From Pontibacter flavimaris (lineage in GTDB: Bacteria; Bacteroidota; Bacteroidia; Cytophagales; Hymenobacteraceae): 64,000 bases of DNA. Of this stretch, positions 8,227 through 16,402 are shown in pieces. Each line of letters starts with the position of its first letter. Position 1 is the stretch's first letter. The translations under genes and the position numbers were made by a program. The stretch is taken from the NCBI RefSeq assembly GCF_001907195.1, contig NZ_LVWA01000005.1:806001-870000 (forward strand), read 5' to 3'. The notes under the pieces were generated by a model. That model did no database searches. It saw nothing but the letters and a program-made list of their open reading frames with translations, and was not told where the DNA came from.

Positions 8227-9399
8227 TTAAAAATCCGACAGGATTTTCCCCATCGTCTGCATTTTGTGCTGAGTTTCCTGCCACTCCTTTTGCGGGTCGG
8301 AGCCCTCGGTAACGCCGGCGCCTGCGTAAAGAATGGCATCATGCCGGAGCAGCTGCATGCAGCGCAGGTTCACGTACAGGTGCGAGCCGCCCGTTCCGTT
8401 CACCGGACCTAAAAAGCCGCTATAGTAGCTGCGGTTATAGCCTTCGTGGGCAAGTATGAAAGCAAGCGCCGGCTCCTTGGGCAGGCCGCAAACGGCCGAG
8501 GTCGGGTGCAGCAGCTCCAGCATGTCGGTGCCCAGCGTCGGGAAGTGCACCTCCCGCAGGTTTACCTTAAAGTCAGTACGCAGGTGCATCAGGTTGCCGG
8601 CCACGATGGTTCTGGGGCCCACCTCGGTGTACTCGCGAAGGCGCAGTTTCTTAAAGCAGCTCAGGATATAACGCTCCACCATGGCCTGCTCCTCGATCTC
8701 CTTCTGCCGCCAGATGGCATCGGCCATGTTCTCCACGGCCGTTTGCGTGCCGGCCAGCGCCACCGTATGGAACACCTGCTGCTCGTTTATACTTACCAGG
8801 ATCTCAGGTGAGGCACCCATCCAGGTTCCCACACCCGGCACCGACACCAGCGACACGAACGCCCGCGGGTAGGCGGCTGCCATTGCCCGGAAAGCGGCGA
8901 CCGGCGAGAAGTTCTCCGGCAGCGGCTCCCGGCTGTTCCGCGACAGCACCACCTTCTCCATTTCCTCCGCCTTTATCCGTTCCACCGCCATTTTTACTGC
9001 GGATGTAAAACCCGCTTCGGTCTGGAAAGTATGAGTGACAGTGTTTGCAGAAGTATGCCAGCTGTTCATGCTTTGTGGCTCCTGCAGCAACGTATAAAAC
9101 GCCTGCACCTGTGGCTGCGGCGCATCGGGTGCACTTGCCAGGTTTTTCCCGTCGAAGTATAAATCGCCTTTTATAAAGAGGTTCCGGTCCTGGGCTGACA
9201 CCTGAAAAGGGCAGCAGAAAAAGCCGAAGGGGCTGGTCTCCAGTTGCGGTTGGCCGGTGGTGAACTGCTGCCCCAGCTGCACGCAGGCCTGCAGTTCGTC
9301 GGAAAGGGGCAGGCGCCAGACAGCCACCGCCTTTTGCCCGGCGATGGCTGCCCCTACGATCTGCTCTAAAGTATAATCCTGGGTTTGCTCACCCGTCAT
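8227..9399 (-). CDS. menF: Isochorismate synthase
   Basis: 390 residues from ATG 9399 (MTGEQTQDYTLEQIVG). This start is preferred over an upstream codon at 9417 because AAGGAG lies 6 bases upstream (9405-9410), a rare clear Shine-Dalgarno site in this window. It belongs to the chorismate-utilising enzyme family (MenF/EntC/TrpE): KMAVERIKAEEMEKVVLSR, VPGVGTWMGASPEILV, LAGTQTA, HLRTDFKVNL, LLHPTSAVCGLPKEPAL, and the C-terminal GFLGPVNGTGGSHLYVNLRC plus LYAGAGVTEGSDPQKEWQET. It converts chorismate to isochorismate, the first step toward menaquinone. It starts 30 bp after the thioesterase gene, so they are probably co-transcribed. Confidence 0.9.
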   Translation of the reverse strand: MTGEQTQDYTLEQIVGAAIAGQKAVAVWRLPLSDELQACVQLGQQFTTGQPQLETSPFGFFCCPFQVSAQDRNLFIKGDLYFDGKNLASAPDAPQPQVQAFYTLLQEPQSMNSWHTSANTVTHTFQTEAGFTSAVKMAVERIKAEEMEKVVLSRNSREPLPENFSPVAAFRAMAAAYPRAFVSLVSVPGVGTWMGASPEILVSINEQQVFHTVALAGTQTAVENMADAIWRQKEIEEQAMVERYILSCFKKLRLREYTEVGPRTIVAGNLMHLRTDFKVNLREVHFPTLGTDMLELLHPTSAVCGLPKEPALAFILAHEGYNRSYYSGFLGPVNGTGGSHLYVNLRCMQLLRHDAILYAGAGVTEGSDPQKEWQETQHKMQTMGKILSDF

Positions 9400-9429
9400 A
9401 GTCGCTCCTTTTGGCAAGTATAGCCAGTT

Positions 9430-9849
9430 TTATTTCTTATCGATCACGGCCACGGTCATGCGGCTGATGCACACAAGCGCACCATCCTCATCCGTTATCC
9501 TGGTTTCCCATACCTGCGTGCTGCGGCCTACATGGATCGGGGTGGCCCTGCCGTACACCCAGCCGCCGCGGGCGCTGCGCAGGTGGTTGGCGTTTATCTC
9601 TAAACCAACGCAGGCCTTTTTTGTTAGATCCACCTGCAGGGCCGCCCCCATACTTGCCAGCGACTCGGCCAGCACCACAGAGGCCCCGCCGTGCAGCAGG
9701 CCCATCGGCTGGTGCGTGCGCTGGTCCACAGGCATTTTGCCGCCCACAAAATCGGGGCCCGCCTCGGTTATTTCGATGCCCAGGTGGTCGATCATGGTGT
9801 TTTTGCACCACTGTTTTAGCTGCTCTACCGTATCTGTATTTTTATCCAT
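9430..9849 (-). CDS. PaaI-type hotdog thioesterase, probable DHNA-CoA thioesterase
   Basis: 139 residues from ATG 9849 (MDKNTDTVEQLKQW). The hotdog-fold signature is clear: PMGLLHGGASVVLAESLASMG, with the glycine-rich HGG and the catalytic acidic residue in LAES, followed by VGLEINANHLRSARGGWVYGRA. This family (PaaI/YbgC/MenI type) hydrolyses aryl- or acyl-CoA esters. As first gene of the menF-menD strand block, the likely substrate is 1,4-dihydroxy-2-naphthoyl-CoA (MenI function). This follows from position rather than from residues specific to the substrate. Confidence 0.8.
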   Translation of the reverse strand: MDKNTDTVEQLKQWCKNTMIDHLGIEITEAGPDFVGGKMPVDQRTHQPMGLLHGGASVVLAESLASMGAALQVDLTKKACVGLEINANHLRSARGGWVYGRATPIHVGRSTQVWETRITDEDGALVCISRMTVAVIDKK

Positions 9850-9890
9850 ACGCCACAATGCCTAAATTCGCGCTGATTTATGTAAGAAGG

Positions 9891-9921
9891 CAAAAGTAGA
9901 AGAATTTTGAGTATTAAGAAA
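9891..9921 (-). promoter_or_regulatory. Promoter candidate for the thioesterase-menF-menD genes
   Basis: On the minus strand a perfect -7 element TACTTTTG (9891-9898) follows, after 19 bp, TTTC at 9918-9921 (one mismatch to TTTG of the Bacteroidota -33 element). The predicted start is about 35 bp before the thioesterase ATG. It overlaps the first codons of the divergent phosphatase gene. Confidence 0.4.
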
Positions 9922-10548
9922 GTATACCTTATCCGCCACGGGCAGACAGATTATAACCTGCAGAGTATCGTGCAGGGCAGCGGCGTGGACTCGGTGCTGA
10001 ATGCGGAGGGGCAGCGGCAGGCAGACCTGTTTTTTGACAAGTATAAGGACGTGGCGTTCGACAGGGTGTATACCTCCACGCTGCAGCGCAGCATCCAATC
10101 GGTGCAGGGTTTTCTGGACCTGGGCTTACCGCACGAGCAGCACGCCGGTCTGAACGAGATAAACTGGGGCACCCGCGAAGGCACCCGCATCACGCCCGAG
10201 GAAGACGCCTACTACCACGGCATCCTGCAAACCTGGAGCGAGGGCAACACCGGCATCTGCATAGAAGGAGGGGAGAGCCCCCAGTTGGTATACGAGCGGC
10301 AGAAGCCCTTTATAGAGTTAATGCTGAGCCGCCCGGAGGAGGAAACCATCCTGGTGTGCATGCATGGCCGGGCCATGCGCATCCTGCTGTGCCAGCTGCT
10401 GCGCTACCCGCTGCGCTGCATGGACGAGTTCAGGCACCAGAACCTCTGCCTCTACCGGCTGGACTACACCGGCAGCATGTTTGCCGTTAAAAAGTACTGC
10501 GACGTGGCACACCTGCAGCAGCCCGCCGAAGACATAAAGCAGAAGTAG
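9907..10548 (+). CDS. Histidine phosphatase family protein (phosphoglycerate mutase-like)
   Basis: 213 residues with a TTG start at 9907, the only start that puts the catalytic motif at the normal N-terminal distance (SIKKVYLIRHGQTDYN, His at about residue 10). Further family features are the second Arg (VYTSTLQRSIQS), the catalytic Glu region (LNEINWGTREG) and the second His in ILVCMHGRAMRILLC. Members include phosphoglycerate mutases, alpha-ribazole phosphatase and general phosphatases; the substrate here is unknown. It is divergent from the menaquinone genes and shares a 57-bp intergenic region with them. Confidence 0.85.
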   Translation: MSIKKVYLIRHGQTDYNLQSIVQGSGVDSVLNAEGQRQADLFFDKYKDVAFDRVYTSTLQRSIQSVQGFLDLGLPHEQHAGLNEINWGTREGTRITPEEDAYYHGILQTWSEGNTGICIEGGESPQLVYERQKPFIELMLSRPEEETILVCMHGRAMRILLCQLLRYPLRCMDEFRHQNLCLYRLDYTGSMFAVKKYCDVAHLQQPAEDIKQK

Positions 10549-10668
10549 GGGACGAAACTTTAGATATTAAGCTTGTTTGCGTAACTTGCTTCCCGGAGCG
10601 GCAGGCAGACAAAAAATGGGACAGATAAAATAGTCTGTGGCCGTATAATCATTTGTATGCCTACTTAG

Positions 10669-10699
10669 TTTGAATAAAATATTTTTAAATCTAATTTTG
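10669..10699 (+). promoter_or_regulatory. Strong Bacteroidota-type promoter for the PDH E2 gene
   Basis: TTTG at 10669-10672, a 19-bp spacer, then TAATTTTG at 10692-10699 match the primary sigma factor consensus of Bacteroidota (TTTG, 19-21 bp, TAnnTTTG) without mismatch. The start codon of the E2 gene is 47 bp further on. Confidence 0.65.
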
Positions 10700-10745
10700 G
10701 GCGGATCATACAAGACCTATTGGGCGAATAAACAACACGAAATTT

Positions 10746-12440
10746 ATGGCTGAAGTTATAAAAATGCCCAAGATGAGCGACACGATGACGGAGGGGGTGA
10801 TTGCATCTTGGTTGAAGAAAGAGGGCGATAAGGTAAGCGCCGGCGATATTCTGGCAGAAGTGGAGACCGACAAGGCCACTATGGAGCTGGAGTCCTACGA
10901 AGACGGAACACTGCTGTACATCGGCCCCAAAAAGGGTGACTCTGTACCGGTAAATGCCGTTATCGCTATTATTGGCAAGGAAGGCGAGGACATCTCCGGC
11001 CTGCTGAGCGAGGTAAAGGGCGGAGGCGCACCGGCTGCAAAAGCGGAGGTGAAAGAGGAAAAACCTGAGCCGAAGAAAGAGGAAGCCAAGCCTGCAGCTG
11101 CCAAAGCAGAGGCACCCGCCAAAACCGCTGTTGACACGAGCAACATCAAGGCTTCTGTTATCCGCATGCCCAAAATGAGCGACACCATGACCGAGGGGGT
11201 ACTGGTGAGCTGGCTGAAAAAGCAGGGCGACAAAGTAAAGTCGGGCGATGTGCTGGCAGAAGTGGAGACCGACAAGGCCACCATGGAGCTGGAGTCCTAC
11301 GAAGACGGCACGCTGTTGTACACAGGCGTGAAGGAAGGCGACTCCGTGGCCATCGACGCCATCATCGCCATTATCGGAGAGGAAGGCGCAGACTACAAGG
11401 CGCTGTTGGAAGCGTCTTCATCCAACACGGAAGTGCGCGAGGAGAACGCCCAGACAGACGAGGCCATTGAAGCCAGCGTCGACGCCACTACCTCAGAGAA
11501 AGTACAGGAAACAAAAGTAACCGATACAGCCGGCCAGGAAACTGCCGCTGGCTCTGAGAATGGCCGTATCAAGGCCTCGCCGCTGGCTAAGCGCGTGGCC
11601 AAAGAGAAGGGCTTTAACCTGAGCCAGATCAAGGGCTCTGGTGAGGGTGGCCGCATTGTGCTGCGCGACGTGGAGAACTTCACGCCGTCTGCCGCACCGC
11701 AGAAAGCCGCTTCGCCACAGGCTGCACCTGCTTCATCTGCTATCCCAGGCGCACCAGCCGAGGCTTACGAAGAAGTAGCTGTGTCGCAGATGCGCAAAGT
11801 GATTGCCCGCCGTCTGGCCGAGAGCAAGTTTTCCGCACCGCACTTCTACCTGACCATGGAAATCGACATGGACAAGGCCATTGAGGCGCGTGCAAGTATA
11901 AATGAGGTATCCCCGGTGAAGGTATCGTTTAACGACCTGGTGATCAAGGCAGCTGCTGCGGCGCTGCGTCAGCACCCGGCGGTTAACTCCTCCTGGCTGG
12001 GCGATAAGATCCGCTATAACAAGCACATCAACATTGGCGTGGCCGTGGCGGTTGAGGAAGGCCTGCTGGTGCCGGTTGTCCGTAACGCGGATTACAAGTC
12101 GCTTTCTGCTATCGCTGCTGAGGTGAAAGACCTGGGTGGCAGAGCAAAGAGCAAAAAGCTGCAGCCAGCGGAGTGGGAGGGCAACACCTTCACTGTCTCC
12201 AACCTGGGCATGTTCGGCATCGAGGAGTTTACGGCCATCATCAACCCGCCGGATGCCTGCATCATGGCGGTAGGTGGCATCAAGCAGACGCCTGTTGTGA
12301 AGAACGGCAACATCCAGATCGGCAACGTGATGAAAGTAACCCTGTCCTGCGACCACCGCGTAGTGGACGGCGCGGTAGGCTCGGCTTTCCTGCAGACGTT
12401 CAAGAACCTGCTGGAGAACCCGGTGAGAATCCTGGTGTAG
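10746..12440 (+). CDS. pdhC: Pyruvate dehydrogenase complex E2, dihydrolipoamide acetyltransferase
   Basis: 564 residues. Two near-identical lipoyl domains are visible (residues about 1-80 and 135-215), each with ETDKATMELESYEDG; the lipoylated lysines are K43 and K177. A linker rich in Ala, Lys, Glu and Pro joins them. The peripheral-subunit-binding domain lies at about 275-312 (IKASPLAKRVAKEKG, then GSGEGGRIVLRDV) and the acyltransferase domain at about 340-564, with SCDHRVVDG giving catalytic His537. It transfers acetyl from E1 to CoA and forms the core of the complex. No E1 or E3 gene is adjacent, so this gene stands alone with its own promoter and terminator. The gene carries only one AAGTATA heptamer, which fits its optimised codon use. 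Confidence 0.93.
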   Translation: MAEVIKMPKMSDTMTEGVIASWLKKEGDKVSAGDILAEVETDKATMELESYEDGTLLYIGPKKGDSVPVNAVIAIIGKEGEDISGLLSEVKGGGAPAAKAEVKEEKPEPKKEEAKPAAAKAEAPAKTAVDTSNIKASVIRMPKMSDTMTEGVLVSWLKKQGDKVKSGDVLAEVETDKATMELESYEDGTLLYTGVKEGDSVAIDAIIAIIGEEGADYKALLEASSSNTEVREENAQTDEAIEASVDATTSEKVQETKVTDTAGQETAAGSENGRIKASPLAKRVAKEKGFNLSQIKGSGEGGRIVLRDVENFTPSAAPQKAASPQAAPASSAIPGAPAEAYEEVAVSQMRKVIARRLAESKFSAPHFYLTMEIDMDKAIEARASINEVSPVKVSFNDLVIKAAAAALRQHPAVNSSWLGDKIRYNKHINIGVAVAVEEGLLVPVVRNADYKSLSAIAAEVKDLGGRAKSKKLQPAEWEGNTFTVSNLGMFGIEEFTAIINPPDACIMAVGGIKQTPVVKNGNIQIGNVMKVTLSCDHRVVDGAVGSAFLQTFKNLLENPVRILV

Positions 12441-12463
12441 CCACACAAAGTATAGCGTATAAA

Positions 12464-12501
12464 AAAAGCCCTTCCGGAAACGGAGGGGCTTTTCTTTTTT
12501 T
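12464..12501 (+). terminator. Intrinsic terminator after the E2 gene
   Basis: A 13-bp stem (12464-12476 with 12481-12493), GAAA tetraloop and following T-run, 24 bp after the stop codon. Confidence 0.85.
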
Positions 12502-12601
12502 CAGGGACTCAAGAGTGCCTTATAAACTTACGAGCATCTAAATATTACAGGAGATCCCCTTCTGAGAAACATAATGTGAGAAAATACGCTCCCGGATCAT
12601 T

Positions 12602-12794
12602 GCCCTCGCTCGCCTCTGGCGAGTGTGTGCTATGAAGTGGCGTCCCGCCATGTTACGCACAAGTAGTTCTACATAACAAGTATAAAACAAAAGTTGTGAT
12701 CAACCCACCAAGACAATAAACTAAGTTACAAAGTATAAACCGAGGAGGCCAGAGGCCGTGGCATAACGCACACTCGCCAGAGGCGAGCGAGGGC
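12602..12794. repeat. Pair of 26-bp inverted repeats with internal hairpins
   Basis: Bases 12602-12627 and 12769-12794 are perfect inverted copies. Each arm itself contains the hairpin CTCGCC-TCT-GGCGAG. The intervening 141 bp hold TGGCG-TCC-CGCCA and two AAGTATAAA motifs and no gene. Structured intergenic repeats of this kind look like REP/BIME or MITE-type elements. It occupies the gap between the E2 gene and the M1 aminopeptidase (12502-12874), which has no other feature. Confidence 0.6.
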
Positions 12795-12874
12795 GGCGCT
12801 ATACTTTCATCGGTTGAAAGCATGCCCCATATACGCCTCGATCTTTCAGCTCGCGGCTTTGCCAGACTCAGTTA

Positions 12875-15466
12875 CTACTCCTGCACCAGCTTCTCTGCCC
12901 TAAATAAATCATCCGCAGCCTGCAGGATCTTCGCTTTCAATTTGGGGTTGTAGTCTGGGTTTGCAGCCAGAAAATTCCTGACAACTTCTGCCGCCTCGGC
13001 TGTCTGGTAGGAGCCAAAGGTGGCGCGGAGCCAGTTAAAAGGAAAAAAGATATCGCCGGTGCGCTGGATTTCGGCCAGCAGCTCCAGGCTTTGTGGCAGG
13101 TAATCCGCAGATGTCTGGGCCCGCAGCGGGTGGTGCAGGTAACCCAGGGCTGAGGCTACCCAGGCCTCTTTCTCACGGTTCTCCGCCTCCTTTAAGGAAG
13201 CAAAAAAAGCATTACGCACCTGCGCATCAGAAGATAATGCCGGCATCAGGAATTCCAGCCTTTTTTTACGGTCCGGGTTTTGGATGCGGGTTAGCTGCTC
13301 CCCAAGTATACGTTGGTCGGGATAATCTCTGACGGCCAGGGCAAGCGCCAGCGAAGTATAATCGTCCTCGTTCAGCTTTACACCGGTTGGTGGCTGTTGC
13401 TTTTGCCATACCTGGTAGAGCCTGTCCTGCGCATCTTTGGAGGTGGCTATACTTTGGTAGGTTTTAAAGAGCAGCTTTTTTACGTTTGGTGCCTGCTGCT
13501 GCTGCAGTGCCTGCCATACTTCCTGCTCCAGTTGCGCGGCCAGCTGCCGGCGCTGCGCCGGGGAGATAAACGTCCAGTAAACATCGCTTAGTTGGCCTGA
13601 TATCAGCTTGATGTTCAGTTCTTCCTGCTCCTGTGCCAGCCCTTTTTGATAGAAACGGATGAGTTGCGCCGGTGTCAGGTTGCGGCCGTTTAGCATGTTC
13701 TCGTAAAGGTTGATGTAGGCTGAGGCGCGCTGCACTGGGTCCTGCAAGGTATACAGCCGCTCCAACATCGCCTCCTCCACCGGAAACACGCCGTAGCCCT
13801 GCCCCGTGGAATTGAAAAGTATAAACTGCGGCACCTCCTTGCTAGCGGCCTTCCCGACCACTACCTCTTTGTTGGTCATGTCCACGGTAAGTTCCTCCAG
13901 CCGGTCCGGGTATACCAGGGCAATCTCAAAAAACTGAGACCACACTCGCTCAGAGCCGTCTTCGCCTTGCTGCATTACGCGCAGCTGCTCTATTTTTCCG
14001 TTACTGGTTTTTAGCTCATGCGAGAACACCGGGCGGCCCGGTTCGTTCACCCACACCTGGTTCCATTCTTCCAGGTCCACAGGCGTGCGGGCATCGAGAA
14101 TGTTGATCAGATCGGGCCAGGTGGCGTTTTGGTAGGCGTAGGCTTTCAGGTATTCCTGCAGCCCTTTTCGCAGTTCTTCCTCGCCCATCAGCCGCTCCAA
14201 CTGGCGCATCATAATGGGCGCCTTGTGGTAGATGATGCTGCCGTAAAGCGAGCCGGCGTCCTGCAGGTTGTCGAGCGGCTGTCGGATGGGGTTGGCCCCG
14301 GTGGTGCGGTCGATGCTATAGGCGGCGGGGAAGTGGTCCACCAAAAACTTCATGTCGTAATTGGTGTTCTCCAGGGCCACCTGCGTCACCTTATCGGCCA
14401 TGAAGTTGGCAAATACCTCTTTCATCCATACATCGTCAAACCACTGCATCGTCACCAGGTCGCCAAACCACATGTGCGCCGTTTCGTGGGCGATGAGGTT
14501 GGAGCGGGAAATCTTCTCGTCTTTGGTGGCCGTTTCGTCCAGGAACAGGGTAGAGGCTTTGTACTGGATCGCGCCCACGTGCTCCATGCCGCCATATTGG
14601 AAATCCGGGATCGCCACGAAATCGAACTTCTGGAACGGGTAGGGGATCTGTGTATACGCCTCCATAAACCGGAGCGCGTCGCTGTGGAGCTGGAAGATCG
14701 GGTTTATACTTTCGCGGATCTTGGCCGGGTCGGTTTCGCGGTGGTAGAAGTGCATGGTAGTGCCCTTCATGTCGCGCTGCACGTGCTTGAACTTTCCTGC
14801 CGCAAAGGAAAAGAGGTAGGTTGGAATCGTATCAGAAGTAGCGAACGTATAGCTTTTGCTGTTCTCTGTTACAGCAGAGTCTACCAAGCTGCCATTGGCT
14901 AGGGCCTTCCAATCTTTAGGCAAAGTTAAGCTGAGTTTGAAAGTGGCCTTCAGGTTGGGCTGATCGAAAACGGGCAGCACGGTGCGCGCGCGGTCGGGCA
15001 CCAGCAAGGTATACAGGTACTCTTCGTTTCTGTTCAGTGACAGGTCGCCGGCGATGAACTCCAGCCTCACTTCATTTTCCCCAACTATAAGCTCCTTGGC
15101 CGGAAGGAGGATATGCTCGTTTTCCAGCCTGACCTCCAGTTGCTTGCCGTTCAGCCATACTTGCTTCAGGTGATCAGGCGCTTCTTTAAAGTCGAGCTGC
15201 ATGGGGCGACTGTTATCCGAAAGGCGGAAGGTGATGGTTTCTTCACCAAGTATAGGTTGCTGCTTCTGCTCCGGAATCTGCAGGCTGATGTCGTAGGCGA
15301 TGTGGCTGAGCACCTGCTTGCGGTAGTCGGCCAGCTCTTTGGAAACGCCGGTTTCTACTGGTATGGCCTCGGAAGTGGCTGGTGCAGAACTGCTGCAGGA
15401 GGCCAGTGTGCCGGCGCTGAGCAGCGCTATACTTGCTAAGAGTAGGTTTCTGTTTCTCTTTTTCAT
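12875..15466 (-). CDS. M1 family aminopeptidase lipoprotein
   Basis: 863 residues from ATG 15466 (MKKRNRNLLLASIAL); a TTG nine bases earlier is less likely. The lipoprotein signal peptide ends at GTLASC. The zinc site is complete: HETAH (His327, Glu328, His331) and Glu350 in VWMKEVFANF. The exopeptidase motif reads GGMEH at about residues 290-294 rather than the textbook GAMEN. The N-terminal beta domain and a long helical C-terminal domain match full-length aminopeptidase N (ERAP-like C). The protein removes N-terminal residues from peptides, here probably in the periplasm. The gene is monocistronic. Confidence 0.9.
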   Translation of the reverse strand: MKKRNRNLLLASIALLSAGTLASCSSSAPATSEAIPVETGVSKELADYRKQVLSHIAYDISLQIPEQKQQPILGEETITFRLSDNSRPMQLDFKEAPDHLKQVWLNGKQLEVRLENEHILLPAKELIVGENEVRLEFIAGDLSLNRNEEYLYTLLVPDRARTVLPVFDQPNLKATFKLSLTLPKDWKALANGSLVDSAVTENSKSYTFATSDTIPTYLFSFAAGKFKHVQRDMKGTTMHFYHRETDPAKIRESINPIFQLHSDALRFMEAYTQIPYPFQKFDFVAIPDFQYGGMEHVGAIQYKASTLFLDETATKDEKISRSNLIAHETAHMWFGDLVTMQWFDDVWMKEVFANFMADKVTQVALENTNYDMKFLVDHFPAAYSIDRTTGANPIRQPLDNLQDAGSLYGSIIYHKAPIMMRQLERLMGEEELRKGLQEYLKAYAYQNATWPDLINILDARTPVDLEEWNQVWVNEPGRPVFSHELKTSNGKIEQLRVMQQGEDGSERVWSQFFEIALVYPDRLEELTVDMTNKEVVVGKAASKEVPQFILFNSTGQGYGVFPVEEAMLERLYTLQDPVQRASAYINLYENMLNGRNLTPAQLIRFYQKGLAQEQEELNIKLISGQLSDVYWTFISPAQRRQLAAQLEQEVWQALQQQQAPNVKKLLFKTYQSIATSKDAQDRLYQVWQKQQPPTGVKLNEDDYTSLALALAVRDYPDQRILGEQLTRIQNPDRKKRLEFLMPALSSDAQVRNAFFASLKEAENREKEAWVASALGYLHHPLRAQTSADYLPQSLELLAEIQRTGDIFFPFNWLRATFGSYQTAEAAEVVRNFLAANPDYNPKLKAKILQAADDLFRAEKLVQE

Positions 15467-15829
15467 ACTTTTCAAATATACTTATTAAAGTAAGAGAGTT
15501 TTGGAGTTAGAAAGTTAGAAGGTTAAAAAGTTGGGGAGTAGAGAAGTATAGAAGAATGAATTCCCCTCCTCAGTGTATGGCCGTTAAGTTCTAGCTACAC
15601 CGCTGTTAAAACCTCTGTCATTCTGTTAAGAATCTTGGTGGCAGGTAGGTTAAGCCGTTGCTACTGGCCAACAAGATCCTTTCAGGATGACAAAAAACGA
15701 AAACGTAACAGCCCTGCCTCCTGGGAGGGGTAGAAGTGGGTTCTTCGAAACTTGAAAAGAAACTATAAACGGAATTATAAATTCCCCACTGGGCTTAGGT
15801 GGAATCCCAATCCACACTTTAAATTGATA
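15467..15829. other. 363-bp divergent intergenic region with repeats, no gene
   Basis: It lies between the M1 aminopeptidase (minus) and the YjjX-like gene (plus). It holds an 8-bp-period degenerate repeat (AGTTAGAA type, about 15498-15530), the GTCATTCTG/CAGGATGAC element (15617-15691), and a GGGAGGGGTAG-x-x-GTGGGTT stretch at 15723-15742 that recurs at about 56443. A TATATTTG (-7-like) lies at 15473-15480 on the minus strand but has no -33 partner. Confidence 0.6.
15617..15691. repeat. Intergenic repeat element, copy 1 (GTCATTCTG...CAGGATGAC)
   Basis: 75 bp bounded by imperfect inverted ends GTCATTCTG (15617-15625) and CAGGATGAC (15683-15691), with the conserved inner block AAGATCCTTTCAGGATGAC. 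A second copy of almost the same length lies at 39972-40045. It has no coding capacity. It resembles a small REP/MITE-like element. Confidence 0.65.
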
Positions 15830-16384
15830 ATGGAACACAAAACATACAAGGTCATTATCGCCTCTAAAAACCCGGTGAAGGTAAATGCCGCGCTGGACGG
15901 GCTGCAGCGCATGTTCCCGGAAGCGGAGTTTATACTTGAGTCGGTCAGCGTGCCCTCCGGCGTTGCCGACCAGCCCATGACCGAGCAGGAGACGCTGCAG
16001 GGGGCGCTGAACCGTGTGGCCAACGCCAAAGTGTTGTACCCGGAGGCGGATTTCTGGGTCGGGATAGAAGGCGGTGTGGAGATGATCGGGGGCGAGCTGG
16101 CGACCTTCGCCTGGGTGGTGGTGCAGGACAAGGAGCAGCTGGGTAGGGCCCGCTCGGGCACGTTTTTCCTGCCGCCAAAGGTACGGGAACTGGTGGAGCA
16201 GGGCGTAGAGTTGGGCGTGGCCAACGACCGGATCTTCGGGCACGCAAACTCCAAGCAAAAGGGCGGTGCCATTGGCATCCTGACCCACAACGTGGTGGAC
16301 CGGCGCGAGCTGTACGGGCAGGCGGTGGTGCTGGCCCTGGTGCCGTTGAACAACAAAAGTCTCTTCCTGAACCCGCAGCCGTAG
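15830..16384 (+). CDS. Inosine/xanthosine triphosphatase (YjjX-like)
   Basis: 184 residues from ATG 15830 (MEHKTYKVIIASKNPVKVNAA); the open frame begins earlier, but the family N-terminus is KVIIASKNPVK. Further motifs: VSVPSGVADQPMTEQETLQGALNRV, FWVGIEGGVE and GRARSGTFFLPPKV. YjjX enzymes hydrolyse ITP/XTP and protect nucleotide pools. It ends 18 bp before pxpB and may be read through into that operon, although no metabolic link is known. Confidence 0.85.
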   Translation: MEHKTYKVIIASKNPVKVNAALDGLQRMFPEAEFILESVSVPSGVADQPMTEQETLQGALNRVANAKVLYPEADFWVGIEGGVEMIGGELATFAWVVVQDKEQLGRARSGTFFLPPKVRELVEQGVELGVANDRIFGHANSKQKGGAIGILTHNVVDRRELYGQAVVLALVPLNNKSLFLNPQP

Positions 16385-16402
16385 CGCCAAGTATAAAGTC
16401 CT

